DNA of 54,742 bases from Mycobacterium sp. 852002-51163_SCH5372311 (GTDB lineage: Bacteria; Actinomycetota; Actinomycetes; Mycobacteriales; Mycobacteriaceae): positions 1 through 54,742 of the forward strand of contig NZ_LZIJ01000080.1 of assembly GCF_001667115.1 (NCBI RefSeq), in the 5' to 3' direction. Below, piece after piece: positions 48,025-54,742 of the stretch (position 1 is its first letter; each line of letters begins with the position of its first letter). The notes below the pieces were generated by a model. It did not search any database and was not told the origin of the DNA. It was given only the letters and a program-made list of their open reading frames with translations. A program made the translations under genes and the position numbers.

Positions 48025-48951
48025 GTGAGGTTTTCGATCGCGATTCCCCAGTTCGACTACGACGAATTCGATGCGGCGGGGCTGAAAGCGTATCTGGCGC
48101 GCGCCGAGGAACTCGGGTTCGAAGGAGGTTGGGCGCTCGAGCAGATCATCGGCCCGGCACCGTTGCTGGCACCGATGGAGCTGCTGGCCTACTGCGCGGC
48201 CTGCACCGAGCGACTAAGGCTGGGCGTTGGCGTCCTGGTGACGTCGCTGCATGATCCCCTGCAGTTGGCGTCAGCCGCGACCGCCGTCGACCGACTCAGC
48301 CACGGACGGCTCGACATCGGCGTCGCGCCCGGCGGCGGTAGCCGCAAATTCGCCGCCTTCGGCGCCGAGAAATCCAGCTACATAAGCTATTTCACCGAGG
48401 GCCTGGAATTGATGAAGGCGGCGTGGTCCGAGGAGGCCAGGGTGACGTTCAACGGCCGGTTCCGCGACGTCGACGACCTGCCCATCCAGCCCAAACCGGT
48501 GCAGCGGCCACACCCGCCGATCTGGTTCGGAGGCAGTGCCCCAAAGGCGGTGGCGCGGGCGGTGCGTCACGGCGATGCGTTCCTGGGCGCGGGTTCGTCG
48601 TCCACCGACGCCTTTGCCGGGGCCGTCGCCGTGGTCCGGCGCGAGCTTGCCGAGCAAGGAAAAGACCCGGACCGGTTCACCATCGGCAAACGCGTCTATC
48701 TGACGGTCGACGACAATGCCGGCCGCGCCCGCGAGCGGGTGCTTGCCGGCCTGCGCCGCATCTACGGCCAGATGTCCGGCATCGACGCGGTGCCGGTTTC
48801 CGGCACGCCCGACGACGTCGTGCGAGGACTCAGTCAGGTGATCGACGCCGGCGCCCAGATGCTGCTGCTCAATCCCGTCGGCCCCGACGTCGCGGAGAAC
48901 CGTGAGCAGATGGAACGCCTTGCCGCCGAAGTGATTCCGCGGTTGAGGTAG
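48025..48951 (+). CDS. LLM-class flavin/F420-dependent oxidoreductase
   Basis: 308 aa luciferase-like monooxygenase fold: RFSIAIPQFDYDEFD, AEELGFEGGWALEQI, RLRLGVGVLVTSLHDPLQLA, DRLSHGRLDIGVAPGGG, then PPIWFGGSAPKAVARAVRHGD. Cofactor (FMN or F420) and substrate unknown. Start GTG 48025 is preferred because ATG 48004 lies inside the tandem repeat. It ends four bases before the convergent rplO stop. It is a plus-strand insertion between rplO and sppA relative to M. tuberculosis. Confidence 0.9.
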   Translation: MRFSIAIPQFDYDEFDAAGLKAYLARAEELGFEGGWALEQIIGPAPLLAPMELLAYCAACTERLRLGVGVLVTSLHDPLQLASAATAVDRLSHGRLDIGVAPGGGSRKFAAFGAEKSSYISYFTEGLELMKAAWSEEARVTFNGRFRDVDDLPIQPKPVQRPHPPIWFGGSAPKAVARAVRHGDAFLGAGSSSTDAFAGAVAVVRRELAEQGKDPDRFTIGKRVYLTVDDNAGRARERVLAGLRRIYGQMSGIDAVPVSGTPDDVVRGLSQVIDAGAQMLLLNPVGPDVAENREQMERLAAEVIPRLR

Positions 48952-48955
48952 CCGG

Positions 48956-49396
48956 CTAGAGCTCGGTGACCGAGCCGCCGGCGGCGGTGATCTTCTCGCG
49001 TGCGCTGCCGCTGAACTTGTGCGCTGACAGGTCCACCTTCACCGTGAGCTTGCCGTCGCCGAGCACTTTGACCAGAGAGTTCTTGCGGACAGCACCCTTG
49101 GCCACCAGTTCGTCCACACCGACGGAGCCGCCCTCGGGGAACAGCCGGTTGATGTCGCCGACGTTGACGATCTCGTACTCGGTACGGAACCGGTTGCGGA
49201 ATCCCTTCAGCTTGGGCAGCCGCATGTGGATGGGCATCTGCCCACCCTCGAAGGTCACCGGCACGTTCTTGCGCGCCTTGGTGCCCTTGGTGCCGCGGCC
49301 CGCGGTCTTGCCTTTGGAGCCGTCGCCGCGGCCGACGCGGGTACGCGCCGTCTTCGCCCCCCGGGCAGGCCGCAGGTCATGCAGTTTGAGCGTCAT
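48956..49396 (-). CDS. rplO: 50S ribosomal protein L15
   Basis: 146 aa. N-terminal [20 protein letters not shown], glycine-rich [17 protein letters not shown] that threads into 23S rRNA, and C-terminal [22 protein letters not shown] overlap with rpmD. It is the last gene of the spc operon here, whose usual follower secY sits 18 kb away with adk and map, as in M. tuberculosis. Confidence 0.98.
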   Translation of the reverse strand: MTLKLHDLRPARGAKTARTRVGRGDGSKGKTAGRGTKGTKARKNVPVTFEGGQMPIHMRLPKLKGFRNRFRTEYEIVNVGDINRLFPEGGSVGVDELVAKGAVRKNSLVKVLGDGKLTVKVDLSAHKFSGSAREKITAAGGSVTEL

Positions 49397-49587
49397 TTCG
49401 CGTCACCTCCAGCCGGCTCCACCTCGACGAGGTGTCGCACCACCGCGATCAGCCCACGGGTCTGCGGGTTGTCCTCGCGGATAACCGAATGCCGAATCCG
49501 TCGCAGCCCCAGCGTGCGCAGGCTCTCGCGCTGCTTCCAGCGCGCCCCGATGGTGCTGCGCACCTGGGTGATCTTCAGTTGGCTCAT
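49393..49587 (-). CDS. rpmD: 50S ribosomal protein L30
   Basis: 64 aa: [53 protein letters not shown]. Complete short L30. Both ends overlap neighbours by four bases (ATGA with rpsE upstream and with rplO downstream), a sign of tight translational coupling. Confidence 0.97.
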   Translation of the reverse strand: MSQLKITQVRSTIGARWKQRESLRTLGLRRIRHSVIREDNPQTRGLIAVVRHLVEVEPAGGDAK

Positions 49588-50258
49588 GGCTGTGCCTCCC
49601 GGCTTGCGGCCGCGGCCAGGGCTTCACTTTCCCGGCGCGCCTTGAGCATTCCGGCGGGAGCGACGTCTTCAATCGGCAGGCCGCGACGGGCGGCCACCTC
49701 CTCGGGACGCTGCAGCAGCTTGAGCGCGGCCACGGTGGCGTGTACCACGTTGATCGCGTTGTCGCTGCCCAACGATTTGGCCAGAATGTCGTGCACCCCA
49801 GCGCATTCCAGTACCGCTCGCGCCGCGCCACCGGCGATCACACCGGTACCCGGGCTGGCCGGACGCAACAGCACCACACCGGCGGCCGCCTCACCCTGAA
49901 CCGGGTGCGTGATGGTGCCACCGATCAGGGGCACGCGGAAGAAGCCCTTGCGGGCCTCTTCGACGCCCTTGGCGATCGCGGCCGGAACTTCCTTGGCCTT
50001 GCCGTAGCCGACACCGACCATGCCGTTGCCGTCACCCACGATGACCAATGCGGTGAAGCTGAAGCGACGACCACCCTTGACCACCTTGGAGACGCGGTTG
50101 ATAGCGACGACCCGCTCGAGGTAGTTGCTCTTGTCGCCGTCACGTTCGCGGCCCCCCCGGCCCCCGCCGCCGTCGCGGCGGCCGCGCGAGTCACGGCTGT
50201 CGCGCGAATCCCGGCTATCGGCGCGGGTTTCTCCGGCGCCTGCCGACTGCTCCGCCAT
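49584..50258 (-). CDS. rpsE: 30S ribosomal protein S5
   Basis: 224 aa. Core from about residue 48: [20 protein letters not shown] (double-stranded RNA-binding part) and [20 protein letters not shown]. The N-terminal 45 residues are a charged, disordered extension typical of mycobacteria; here it holds a short RDS triplet repeat ([13 protein letters not shown]) and Gly/Arg stretches, making it about four residues longer than in M. tuberculosis. Start ATG 50258 (MAEQSAGAG). Confidence 0.96.
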   Translation of the reverse strand: MAEQSAGAGETRADSRDSRDSRDSRGRRDGGGGRGGRERDGDKSNYLERVVAINRVSKVVKGGRRFSFTALVIVGDGNGMVGVGYGKAKEVPAAIAKGVEEARKGFFRVPLIGGTITHPVQGEAAAGVVLLRPASPGTGVIAGGAARAVLECAGVHDILAKSLGSDNAINVVHATVAALKLLQRPEEVAARRGLPIEDVAPAGMLKARRESEALAAAASREAQP

Positions 50259-50295
50259 TATGCGGTCCTTTCGTTCATCAAGCCTGTGTTGTTCA

Positions 50296-50676
50296 TCAGA
50301 ATCGCAATCCGTTCTCGCGCGCGGCATCGGCCAGCGCCGCGATGCGTCCGCCGTAGGTGTAGCCGCCACGGTCGAACACCACGGTGTCGATGCCGGCTGC
50401 CTTGGCGCGCTCAGCGATCAACTGGCCGACCCGCACGCTGTGAGCTTTCTTGTCACCGTCCAGGCCGCGCACATCGGCCTCGATCGACGACGCGGCGGCC
50501 AGTGTGGTGCCGTTGAGGTCGTTCACCAGTTGCACGTGGATGTGCCGTGCCGACCGGTGCACTACCAGTCGCGGACGCTGTGCGGTACCCGAGAGCTTCT
50601 TGCGCAGCCGTGCATGCCTACGCAGCCGCGAGACTCGCCGGGTGGCGGATACGCTCTGCCCCACTGATTGCGCCAT
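50296..50676 (-). CDS. rplR: 50S ribosomal protein L18
   Basis: 126 aa: [40 protein letters not shown] and [20 protein letters not shown]. Binds 5S rRNA. Start ATG 50676 gives [15 protein letters not shown], about four residues longer than the M. tuberculosis protein. It lies two bases after rplF and 37 before rpsE. Confidence 0.97.
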   Translation of the reverse strand: MAQSVGQSVSATRRVSRLRRHARLRKKLSGTAQRPRLVVHRSARHIHVQLVNDLNGTTLAAASSIEADVRGLDGDKKAHSVRVGQLIAERAKAAGIDTVVFDRGGYTYGGRIAALADAARENGLRF

Positions 50677-50678
50677 GT

Positions 50679-51218
50679 TTACTTACCTGTCTTTCCGACC
50701 TTGCGGCGGATCTGCTCACCCTCGTAGCGCACGCCCTTGCCCTTATACGGGTCGGGACGGCGCAGACGGCGGATGTTCGCCGAGATCTGGCCGACCTTCT
50801 GCTTGTCGATGCCGGAGACCGAGAACTTCGTCGGTGTCTGCACCGCGAAGGTGATGCCTTCGGGCGCTTCGATCACGACCGGATGGCTGTATCCCAGGGC
50901 GAACTCGAGATTGCTGCCCTTGAGCTGTACGCGGTATCCGACGCCGAAGATCTCCATCTTGGTGGTGTAGCCCTCAGTCACACCGGTGACCAGATTGGAC
51001 ACCAGGGTGCGGGACAGGCCGTGCAAGGACCTGCTGCGCCGCTCGTCGTTGGGCCGGGAAACCACGATCGCACCATCGTCGTTGCGCGCCACCGTGATTG
51101 GCTCCGCGACAGTGAAATCCAGGGTCCCCTTGGGCCCCTTCACCGACACCTTCTGGCCGTCGATCGTGACGTCGACTCCGGTGGGGACCGGAATCGGCTG
51201 CTTACCAATGCGCGACAT
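50679..51218 (-). CDS. rplF: 50S ribosomal protein L6
   Basis: 179 aa, complete. [20 protein letters not shown] at the start, two alpha/beta repeats, and the C-terminal signature [20 protein letters not shown]. Binds near the sarcin-ricin loop. It follows rpsH by ten bases in the spc operon. Confidence 0.98.
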   Translation of the reverse strand: MSRIGKQPIPVPTGVDVTIDGQKVSVKGPKGTLDFTVAEPITVARNDDGAIVVSRPNDERRSRSLHGLSRTLVSNLVTGVTEGYTTKMEIFGVGYRVQLKGSNLEFALGYSHPVVIEAPEGITFAVQTPTKFSVSGIDKQKVGQISANIRRLRRPDPYKGKGVRYEGEQIRRKVGKTGK

Positions 51219-51228
51219 GCTTACTCCC

Positions 51229-51627
51229 TCACCACACGTACGCGAGGACTTCGCCGCCCACGCCCTGTCTGGCTGCCTGACGATCGGTCAGCAGGCCCGA
51301 GGAGGTCGAGATGATCGCCACACCCAGGCCGCCCAGCACCCGCGGCAGGTTGGTGGACTTCGCGTACACCCGCAACCCCGGCTTGGACACCCGGCGCAGA
51401 CCGGCGATGCTGCGCTCGCGGCTCGGCCCGTACTTGAGCTGAATGACCAACGACTTGCCCACCCGAGCGTCCTCGGTGCGGTAATCGGTGATATATCCCT
51501 CTTTTTTGAGGATCTCGGCGATGTTCGCCTTGATCTTCGAGTGCGGCAACGTCACCTCGTCGTGGTACGCCGAATTGGCGTTGCGCAGACGGGTCAAGAA
51601 GTCTGCGATCGGATCCGTCATCGTCAT
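51229..51627 (-). CDS. rpsH: 30S ribosomal protein S8
   Basis: 132 aa: [30 protein letters not shown], and the C-terminal [21 protein letters not shown]8 is a primary 16S binder and in E. coli represses the spc operon; no such target was examined here. It follows rpsN by 20 bases. Confidence 0.98.
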   Translation of the reverse strand: MTMTDPIADFLTRLRNANSAYHDEVTLPHSKIKANIAEILKKEGYITDYRTEDARVGKSLVIQLKYGPSRERSIAGLRRVSKPGLRVYAKSTNLPRVLGGLGVAIISTSSGLLTDRQAARQGVGGEVLAYVW

Positions 51628-51647
51628 GGTTTAGTCCCTGTGTCCTG

Positions 51648-51833
51648 TCACCAGCTGCTCTTCTGCACGCCGGGCAACTCGCCCGCATGCGCCATCTCGC
51701 GCAGGCAGATCCTGCACAACCCGAACTTGCGGTACACCGCGCGCGGGCGGCCACACTTGCTGCAGCGGGAGTAGGCGCGCACCGCGAACCTGGGCTTCTT
51801 CGCCGCCTTGTTAACCAGTGCCTTCTTAGCCAT
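51648..51833 (-). CDS. rpsN: 30S ribosomal protein S14 type Z (zinc-binding)
   Basis: 61 aa: [20 protein letters not shown], then zinc cysteines CSKC and CRIC, ending [12 protein letters not shown]. This is the short C+ form used under zinc-replete conditions; many mycobacteria also have a zinc-free form elsewhere. Start ATG 51833, four bases after rplE. Confidence 0.97.
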   Translation of the reverse strand: MAKKALVNKAAKKPRFAVRAYSRCSKCGRPRAVYRKFGLCRICLREMAHAGELPGVQKSSW

Positions 51834-51837
51834 GTGC

Positions 51838-52401
51838 TCAGTTCTCCTTGAACGGAAAGCCGAGGGCCCGCAACAGCGCTCGTCCTTCGTCGTCGTTCGT
51901 CGCCGAGGTGACGACGTTGATGTCCATGCCGCGAACCCGGTCGATCTTGTCCACGTCGATCTCGTGGAACACCGACTGCTCGGCCAGTCCGAACGTGTAG
52001 TTGCCGACCCCGTCGAACTGTTTGGGCGAAAGCCCGCGGAAGTCACGGATACGCGGAAGTGCGATCGAGGTGAGACGGTCGAGGAACTCCCACATCCGGT
52101 CGCCCCGCAGGGTAACCCGGACACCGATCGGCATGCCTTCACGCAATTTGAACTGCGCGATGGACTTTCGCGCTTTACGGATCTCCGGCCGCTGCCCGGT
52201 GATCAGCGCCAGGTCGTTGACCGCGCCGTTGATCAGCTTCGCGTCCCGGGCGGCTTCGCCGACCCCCATGTTGACGACGACCTTGGTCACCGTCGGGATC
52301 TGCATGACGTTGCCGTAGCCGAACTGCTTGTGCAATGCATCCCGAATCTCGTTGCGGTAGCGCACCTTGAGGCGCGGCTGAACCTTCTCTGCAGTGCTCA
52401 T
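51838..52401 (-). CDS. rplE: 50S ribosomal protein L5
   Basis: 187 aa: [60 protein letters not shown] and the [10 protein letters not shown] region. Binds 5S rRNA. Its ATG overlaps the rplX stop by one base. Confidence 0.98.
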   Translation of the reverse strand: MSTAEKVQPRLKVRYRNEIRDALHKQFGYGNVMQIPTVTKVVVNMGVGEAARDAKLINGAVNDLALITGQRPEIRKARKSIAQFKLREGMPIGVRVTLRGDRMWEFLDRLTSIALPRIRDFRGLSPKQFDGVGNYTFGLAEQSVFHEIDVDKIDRVRGMDINVVTSATNDDEGRALLRALGFPFKEN

Positions 52402-52718
52402 CAGATGTCCTTGCCATTGCGCTTGGAGATACGGACGCGCTTGCCGGTCTCCTCGTCCACCCGGTAACCGATTCGGGTGGGCTTGCCGTCCGAGTCGACC
52501 ACCATCACGTTGGAGACGTGAATCGGGGCTTCCTGCGTGACGATTCCACCGGACCGGGCACCGCGCTGATTCGTCGAAATCGCGGTGTGCTTCTTGATTC
52601 GGTTGACGCCCTCGACCAGTACCCGATTACGGTCCGGGTAGGCCTGCAGCACCTTGCCCTTGGCGCCCTTGTCCTTGCCGGCGATGACCAGCACGGTGTC
52701 GCCCTTGTGGACCTTCAT
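52401..52718 (-). CDS. rplX: 50S ribosomal protein L24
   Basis: 105 aa with an N-terminal KOW domain: [35 protein letters not shown], and a C-terminal [18 protein letters not shown]. Assembly initiator for the large subunit. The ATG follows the rplN stop with no gap. Confidence 0.98.
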   Translation of the reverse strand: MKVHKGDTVLVIAGKDKGAKGKVLQAYPDRNRVLVEGVNRIKKHTAISTNQRGARSGGIVTQEAPIHVSNVMVVDSDGKPTRIGYRVDEETGKRVRISKRNGKDI

Positions 52719-53087
52719 CTACAGCACCTCCGGGGCCAGCGAGATGATCTTCATGAATCGCTTCTCCCGCAGTTCGCGGCCGACGGGGCCGAAGATGCGG
52801 GTTCCGCGCGGGTCGTTGTCGGGCTTGATGATCACCGCGGCGTTCTCATCGAACTTGATGTAGCTGCCGTCGGGACGCCTGCGCTCCTTGACCGTGCGAA
52901 CCACGACCGCCTTGACGACGTCTCCACGCTTGACGTTGCCGCCGGGAATGGCGTCCTTGACTGTGGCGACGATGACGTCACCGATGCCGGCGTACCGCCG
53001 TGACGAGCCACCCAGCACCCGGATGCACAAGATCTCCTTGGCGCCGGTGTTGTCGGCGACCTTCAGCCGCGATTCCTGCTGAATCAC
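52719..53087 (-). CDS. rplN: 50S ribosomal protein L14
   Basis: 122 aa: [61 protein letters not shown]. Start GTG 53087 has AGGAGAT upstream. First gene of the spc operon, which is then rplN-rplX-rplE-rpsN-rpsH-rplF-rplR-rpsE-rpmD-rplO. Sequence further upstream in frame is not conserved. Confidence 0.98.
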
Positions 53088-53372
53088 TAGATCTCCTGAC
53101 CTGGTTGACGTGAGCACGGCAGGAGACGTGGTAGGCCTCGATAACGCATAGCCCACCGAAACCTGACGTGCGCGGTCTTTCTTTGCCGAAGGGCACGCAG
53201 GGCCGATAGCGCTTGCACGCACCAGCCGAGGTCTGCCCAAGGCAACCCCTAGAGTCTAGGTGAAGGCCAGCTCAGAGCCAAATCTGCGGATTGGCTGCTG
53301 GACACTCCTAGAGCACGCTCGTGAGCAGCATAGACGCTGTGGAAGCCCGGCCCTGGGACTTAGACTTCCGCA
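53088..53372. other. Intergenic region with the spc operon promoter side
   Basis: 285 bases between divergent rplN and the cyclase gene. No gene is seen. It should carry the promoter of the whole spc operon, but I cannot point to a convincing -35/-10 pair. The rplN ribosome-binding site (AGGAGAT) lies at its left end. Confidence 0.5.
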
Positions 53373-54680
53373 ATGTTCTCGGAGACGCGCTATGCGATGA
53401 ACGGCGATGTGCGCGTCGCGTATCGCACATCCCGGGAAGGTGAGCGGGACATCGTGTTCGTCTCCAACCCGTTCACCAACTGTGAGGTCTTCACCGAACT
53501 GCCGTATATCCAAGGCTGGCTCGAGGCGATGACCTCGCTTGGTCGATTCATCTTCTTCGACCATCCGGGCACGGGGGTGTCCGATCCCGCACCCCCGACC
53601 TTGGAGTTATGGGCTGACAGCATCGTCGCCGTGTTGGACGAACTCGGAAGCGGCGAAGCGGTCCTCATCGCGATGAACGGCACGTTCGCGTCATCGGCGG
53701 TCTTCGCAGCGACACATCCATCCCGCACCGCCGCGTTGGTCGTGCTCGACGGCTATGCGGATCCGCTTGTTGAACGCACGGAGGGATCCACGCCAGAGGA
53801 GCTCTCTACCGCCGCGGCCGCCATGTGGGGCACGGGCAAGCTCGCGCATCTCGGGAATCCGGACATGCCGTGGAACGAGGAGATTCGAGCAACCTGGGCG
53901 CGACACGAACGCCTGGCGGCAAGCCCCGCGACGTTTGCTTTGATGAGGCCGCTGCTGGATGAAATGGACGTGCGGGCATTGCTTCCCACAGTCCGCGTTC
54001 CGACACTCGTGGTCCATCACTCTGACGACGCCTTTATCTCGCCCGAGTTGGGCAAGTACATCGCCGATCGCATACCGGGCGCGAAATACGTTGAGCTACC
54101 GGGCCGTAACGTGTTCCACTTCGTCGAGCCGTGGCGAGCGTCGTTTCAGGAGATCGCGGAGTTTCTGACCGGTGAGCAGGCCGAGGTGGCCGATGATCGG
54201 GTTTTGGCCACGGTGTTGTTCACCGACATCGTGGATTCGACGCGGCGGGCGGCTGAGTTGGGTGATCGGGAGTGGCATGCGCTGCTCGATGCGCACGACG
54301 CCGTAGTGCGCGCGCAGCTGGCCCGGTTTCGGGGTCGTGAGGTGAACACCTCCGGTGATGGTTTTTTGGCGGTGTTCGACGGCCCGCAGCGCGCGATCCG
54401 CTGTGCGGTGGCGATTCGTGATGCGGTGCAGGCGTTGGGCATCGCGGTGCGTGCCGGGTTGCACACCGGTGAGTGTGAGGTCCGCGGTGAGGACCTGGGC
54501 GGGATCGGGGTGCACATCGGCGCGCGGGTGAGCGCGCTGGCCGGGCCCAACGAGGTGCTGGTGTCTCGCACGTTGCGCGATCTGGTGATCGGGTCGGGGC
54601 TGCAGTTCGCGGACCGCGGCGCCTATGAGCTCAAGGGCGTGCCCGGGCAGTGGCGGCTGTTCGCCGTCGCAGGTGGGTGA
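53373..54680 (+). CDS. Class III adenylyl cyclase fused to alpha/beta-hydrolase domain, Rv1900c-like
   Basis: 435 aa. Residues 1-268 are an alpha/beta-hydrolase fold (IFFDHPGTGVSDP; VPTLVVHHSDDAFI), but the nucleophile elbow reads AMNGTFAS with no GxSxG, so it is probably not an esterase. Residues 275-435 form a class III cyclase: metal Asp285 (FTDIVDST) and Asp329 (TSGDGF), transition-state Arg385. The substrate Lys is Asn325 and the usual Asn before the Arg is His381, the same unusual pair known from M. tuberculosis Rv1900c. So it should make cAMP, perhaps slowly. No membrane segment. Divergent from rplN. Confidence 0.9.
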   Translation: MFSETRYAMNGDVRVAYRTSREGERDIVFVSNPFTNCEVFTELPYIQGWLEAMTSLGRFIFFDHPGTGVSDPAPPTLELWADSIVAVLDELGSGEAVLIAMNGTFASSAVFAATHPSRTAALVVLDGYADPLVERTEGSTPEELSTAAAAMWGTGKLAHLGNPDMPWNEEIRATWARHERLAASPATFALMRPLLDEMDVRALLPTVRVPTLVVHHSDDAFISPELGKYIADRIPGAKYVELPGRNVFHFVEPWRASFQEIAEFLTGEQAEVADDRVLATVLFTDIVDSTRRAAELGDREWHALLDAHDAVVRAQLARFRGREVNTSGDGFLAVFDGPQRAIRCAVAIRDAVQALGIAVRAGLHTGECEVRGEDLGGIGVHIGARVSALAGPNEVLVSRTLRDLVIGSGLQFADRGAYELKGVPGQWRLFAVAGG

Positions 54681-54694
54681 ACCGGTCCCGCCGT

Positions 54695-54742
54695 TAGAAG
54701 GGTGGGGGTTCCTCGGGTGGGGCCGGTCCAGCGGCGTCCCGA
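54695..54742 (-). CDS. 3' end of a possible DUF222/HNH (13E12-type) protein, cut by window edge
   Basis: On the minus strand the last 48 bases read RDAAGPAPPEEPPPF followed by TAA (54697-54695). A proline-rich acidic tail ending PPPF is typical of mycobacterial DUF222/HNH-endonuclease proteins of the 13E12 repeat family. Only 15 codons are visible, so this is a suggestion. Confidence 0.35.

Overview
The window is high-GC chromosomal DNA of a mycobacterium, most likely a slow grower. Gene after gene reads as an ortholog of the Mycobacterium tuberculosis segments Rv3450c-Rv3465 (eccB4, cut3, truA, rplQ, rpoA, rpsD, rpsK, rpsM, rpmJ, infA, rmlB, rmlC) and Rv0714-Rv0753 (rplN to rplO, sppA, TIGR00027 methyltransferases, fucA/serA2/xylB, secY-adk-map, sigL-rslA, mmsA-fadE9-mmsB). 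In M. tuberculosis these two segments lie far apart. Here they sit within one 55 kb stretch, which brings the spc and alpha ribosomal operons close together as in many other actinobacteria. Species is not determined.

Layout: 1-3.3 kb holds a remnant of the ESX-4 protease mycP4, then eccB4 and two cutinases. 3.5-8.2 kb is the minus-strand alpha operon (infA-rpmJ-rpsM-rpsK-rpsD-rpoA-rplQ-truA). 8.4-13.3 kb has a PknD-like kinase with a beta-propeller, an F420-type luciferase-like gene and rmlBC. 13.3-16.4 kb is a set of minus-strand genes for an ECF sigma factor, a Rieske protein with an anti-sigma-like N-terminus, a cupredoxin lipoprotein, a Tat-type metallophosphatase and a small membrane protein. 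16.5-20.1 kb is the valine catabolic operon. 20.5-27.6 kb carries the Rv0738- and Rv0737-like genes, then a four-gene accessory operon (aminotransferase, KAS III-like enzyme, SRPBCC protein, ThDP enzyme), then rslA and sigL. 27.7-30.4 kb is map-adk-secY. 30.5-46.1 kb mixes SAM methyltransferases, an alpha-dioxygenase/P450 operon, a GNAT protein, sugar genes, an AraC regulator and oxidoreductases. 46.1-53.1 kb is sppA, a second luciferase-like gene and the spc ribosomal genes. 53.4-54.7 kb is a hydrolase-adenylyl cyclase, followed by a likely DUF222/HNH tail.

Most interesting: (i) the accessory operon at 21.6-26.2 kb carries the same TGAACT-N16-CGTGTC promoter as sigL itself and ends at a 13-bp hairpin, so it looks like a SigL-controlled small-molecule pathway inserted beside the sigma factor gene; (ii) an alpha-dioxygenase and a P450 are translationally adjacent, resembling a split version of fungal dioxygenase-P450 oxylipin enzymes; (iii) the Rieske protein encoded in overlap with an ECF sigma factor may be a redox-sensing anti-sigma; (iv) two methyltransferase genes are fused into one 616-codon gene; (v) there are a tandem 54-bp MIRU-like repeat and a roughly 250-280 bp palindromic intergenic element present twice in opposite orientation; (vi) mycP4 is truncated and inverted next to eccB4.
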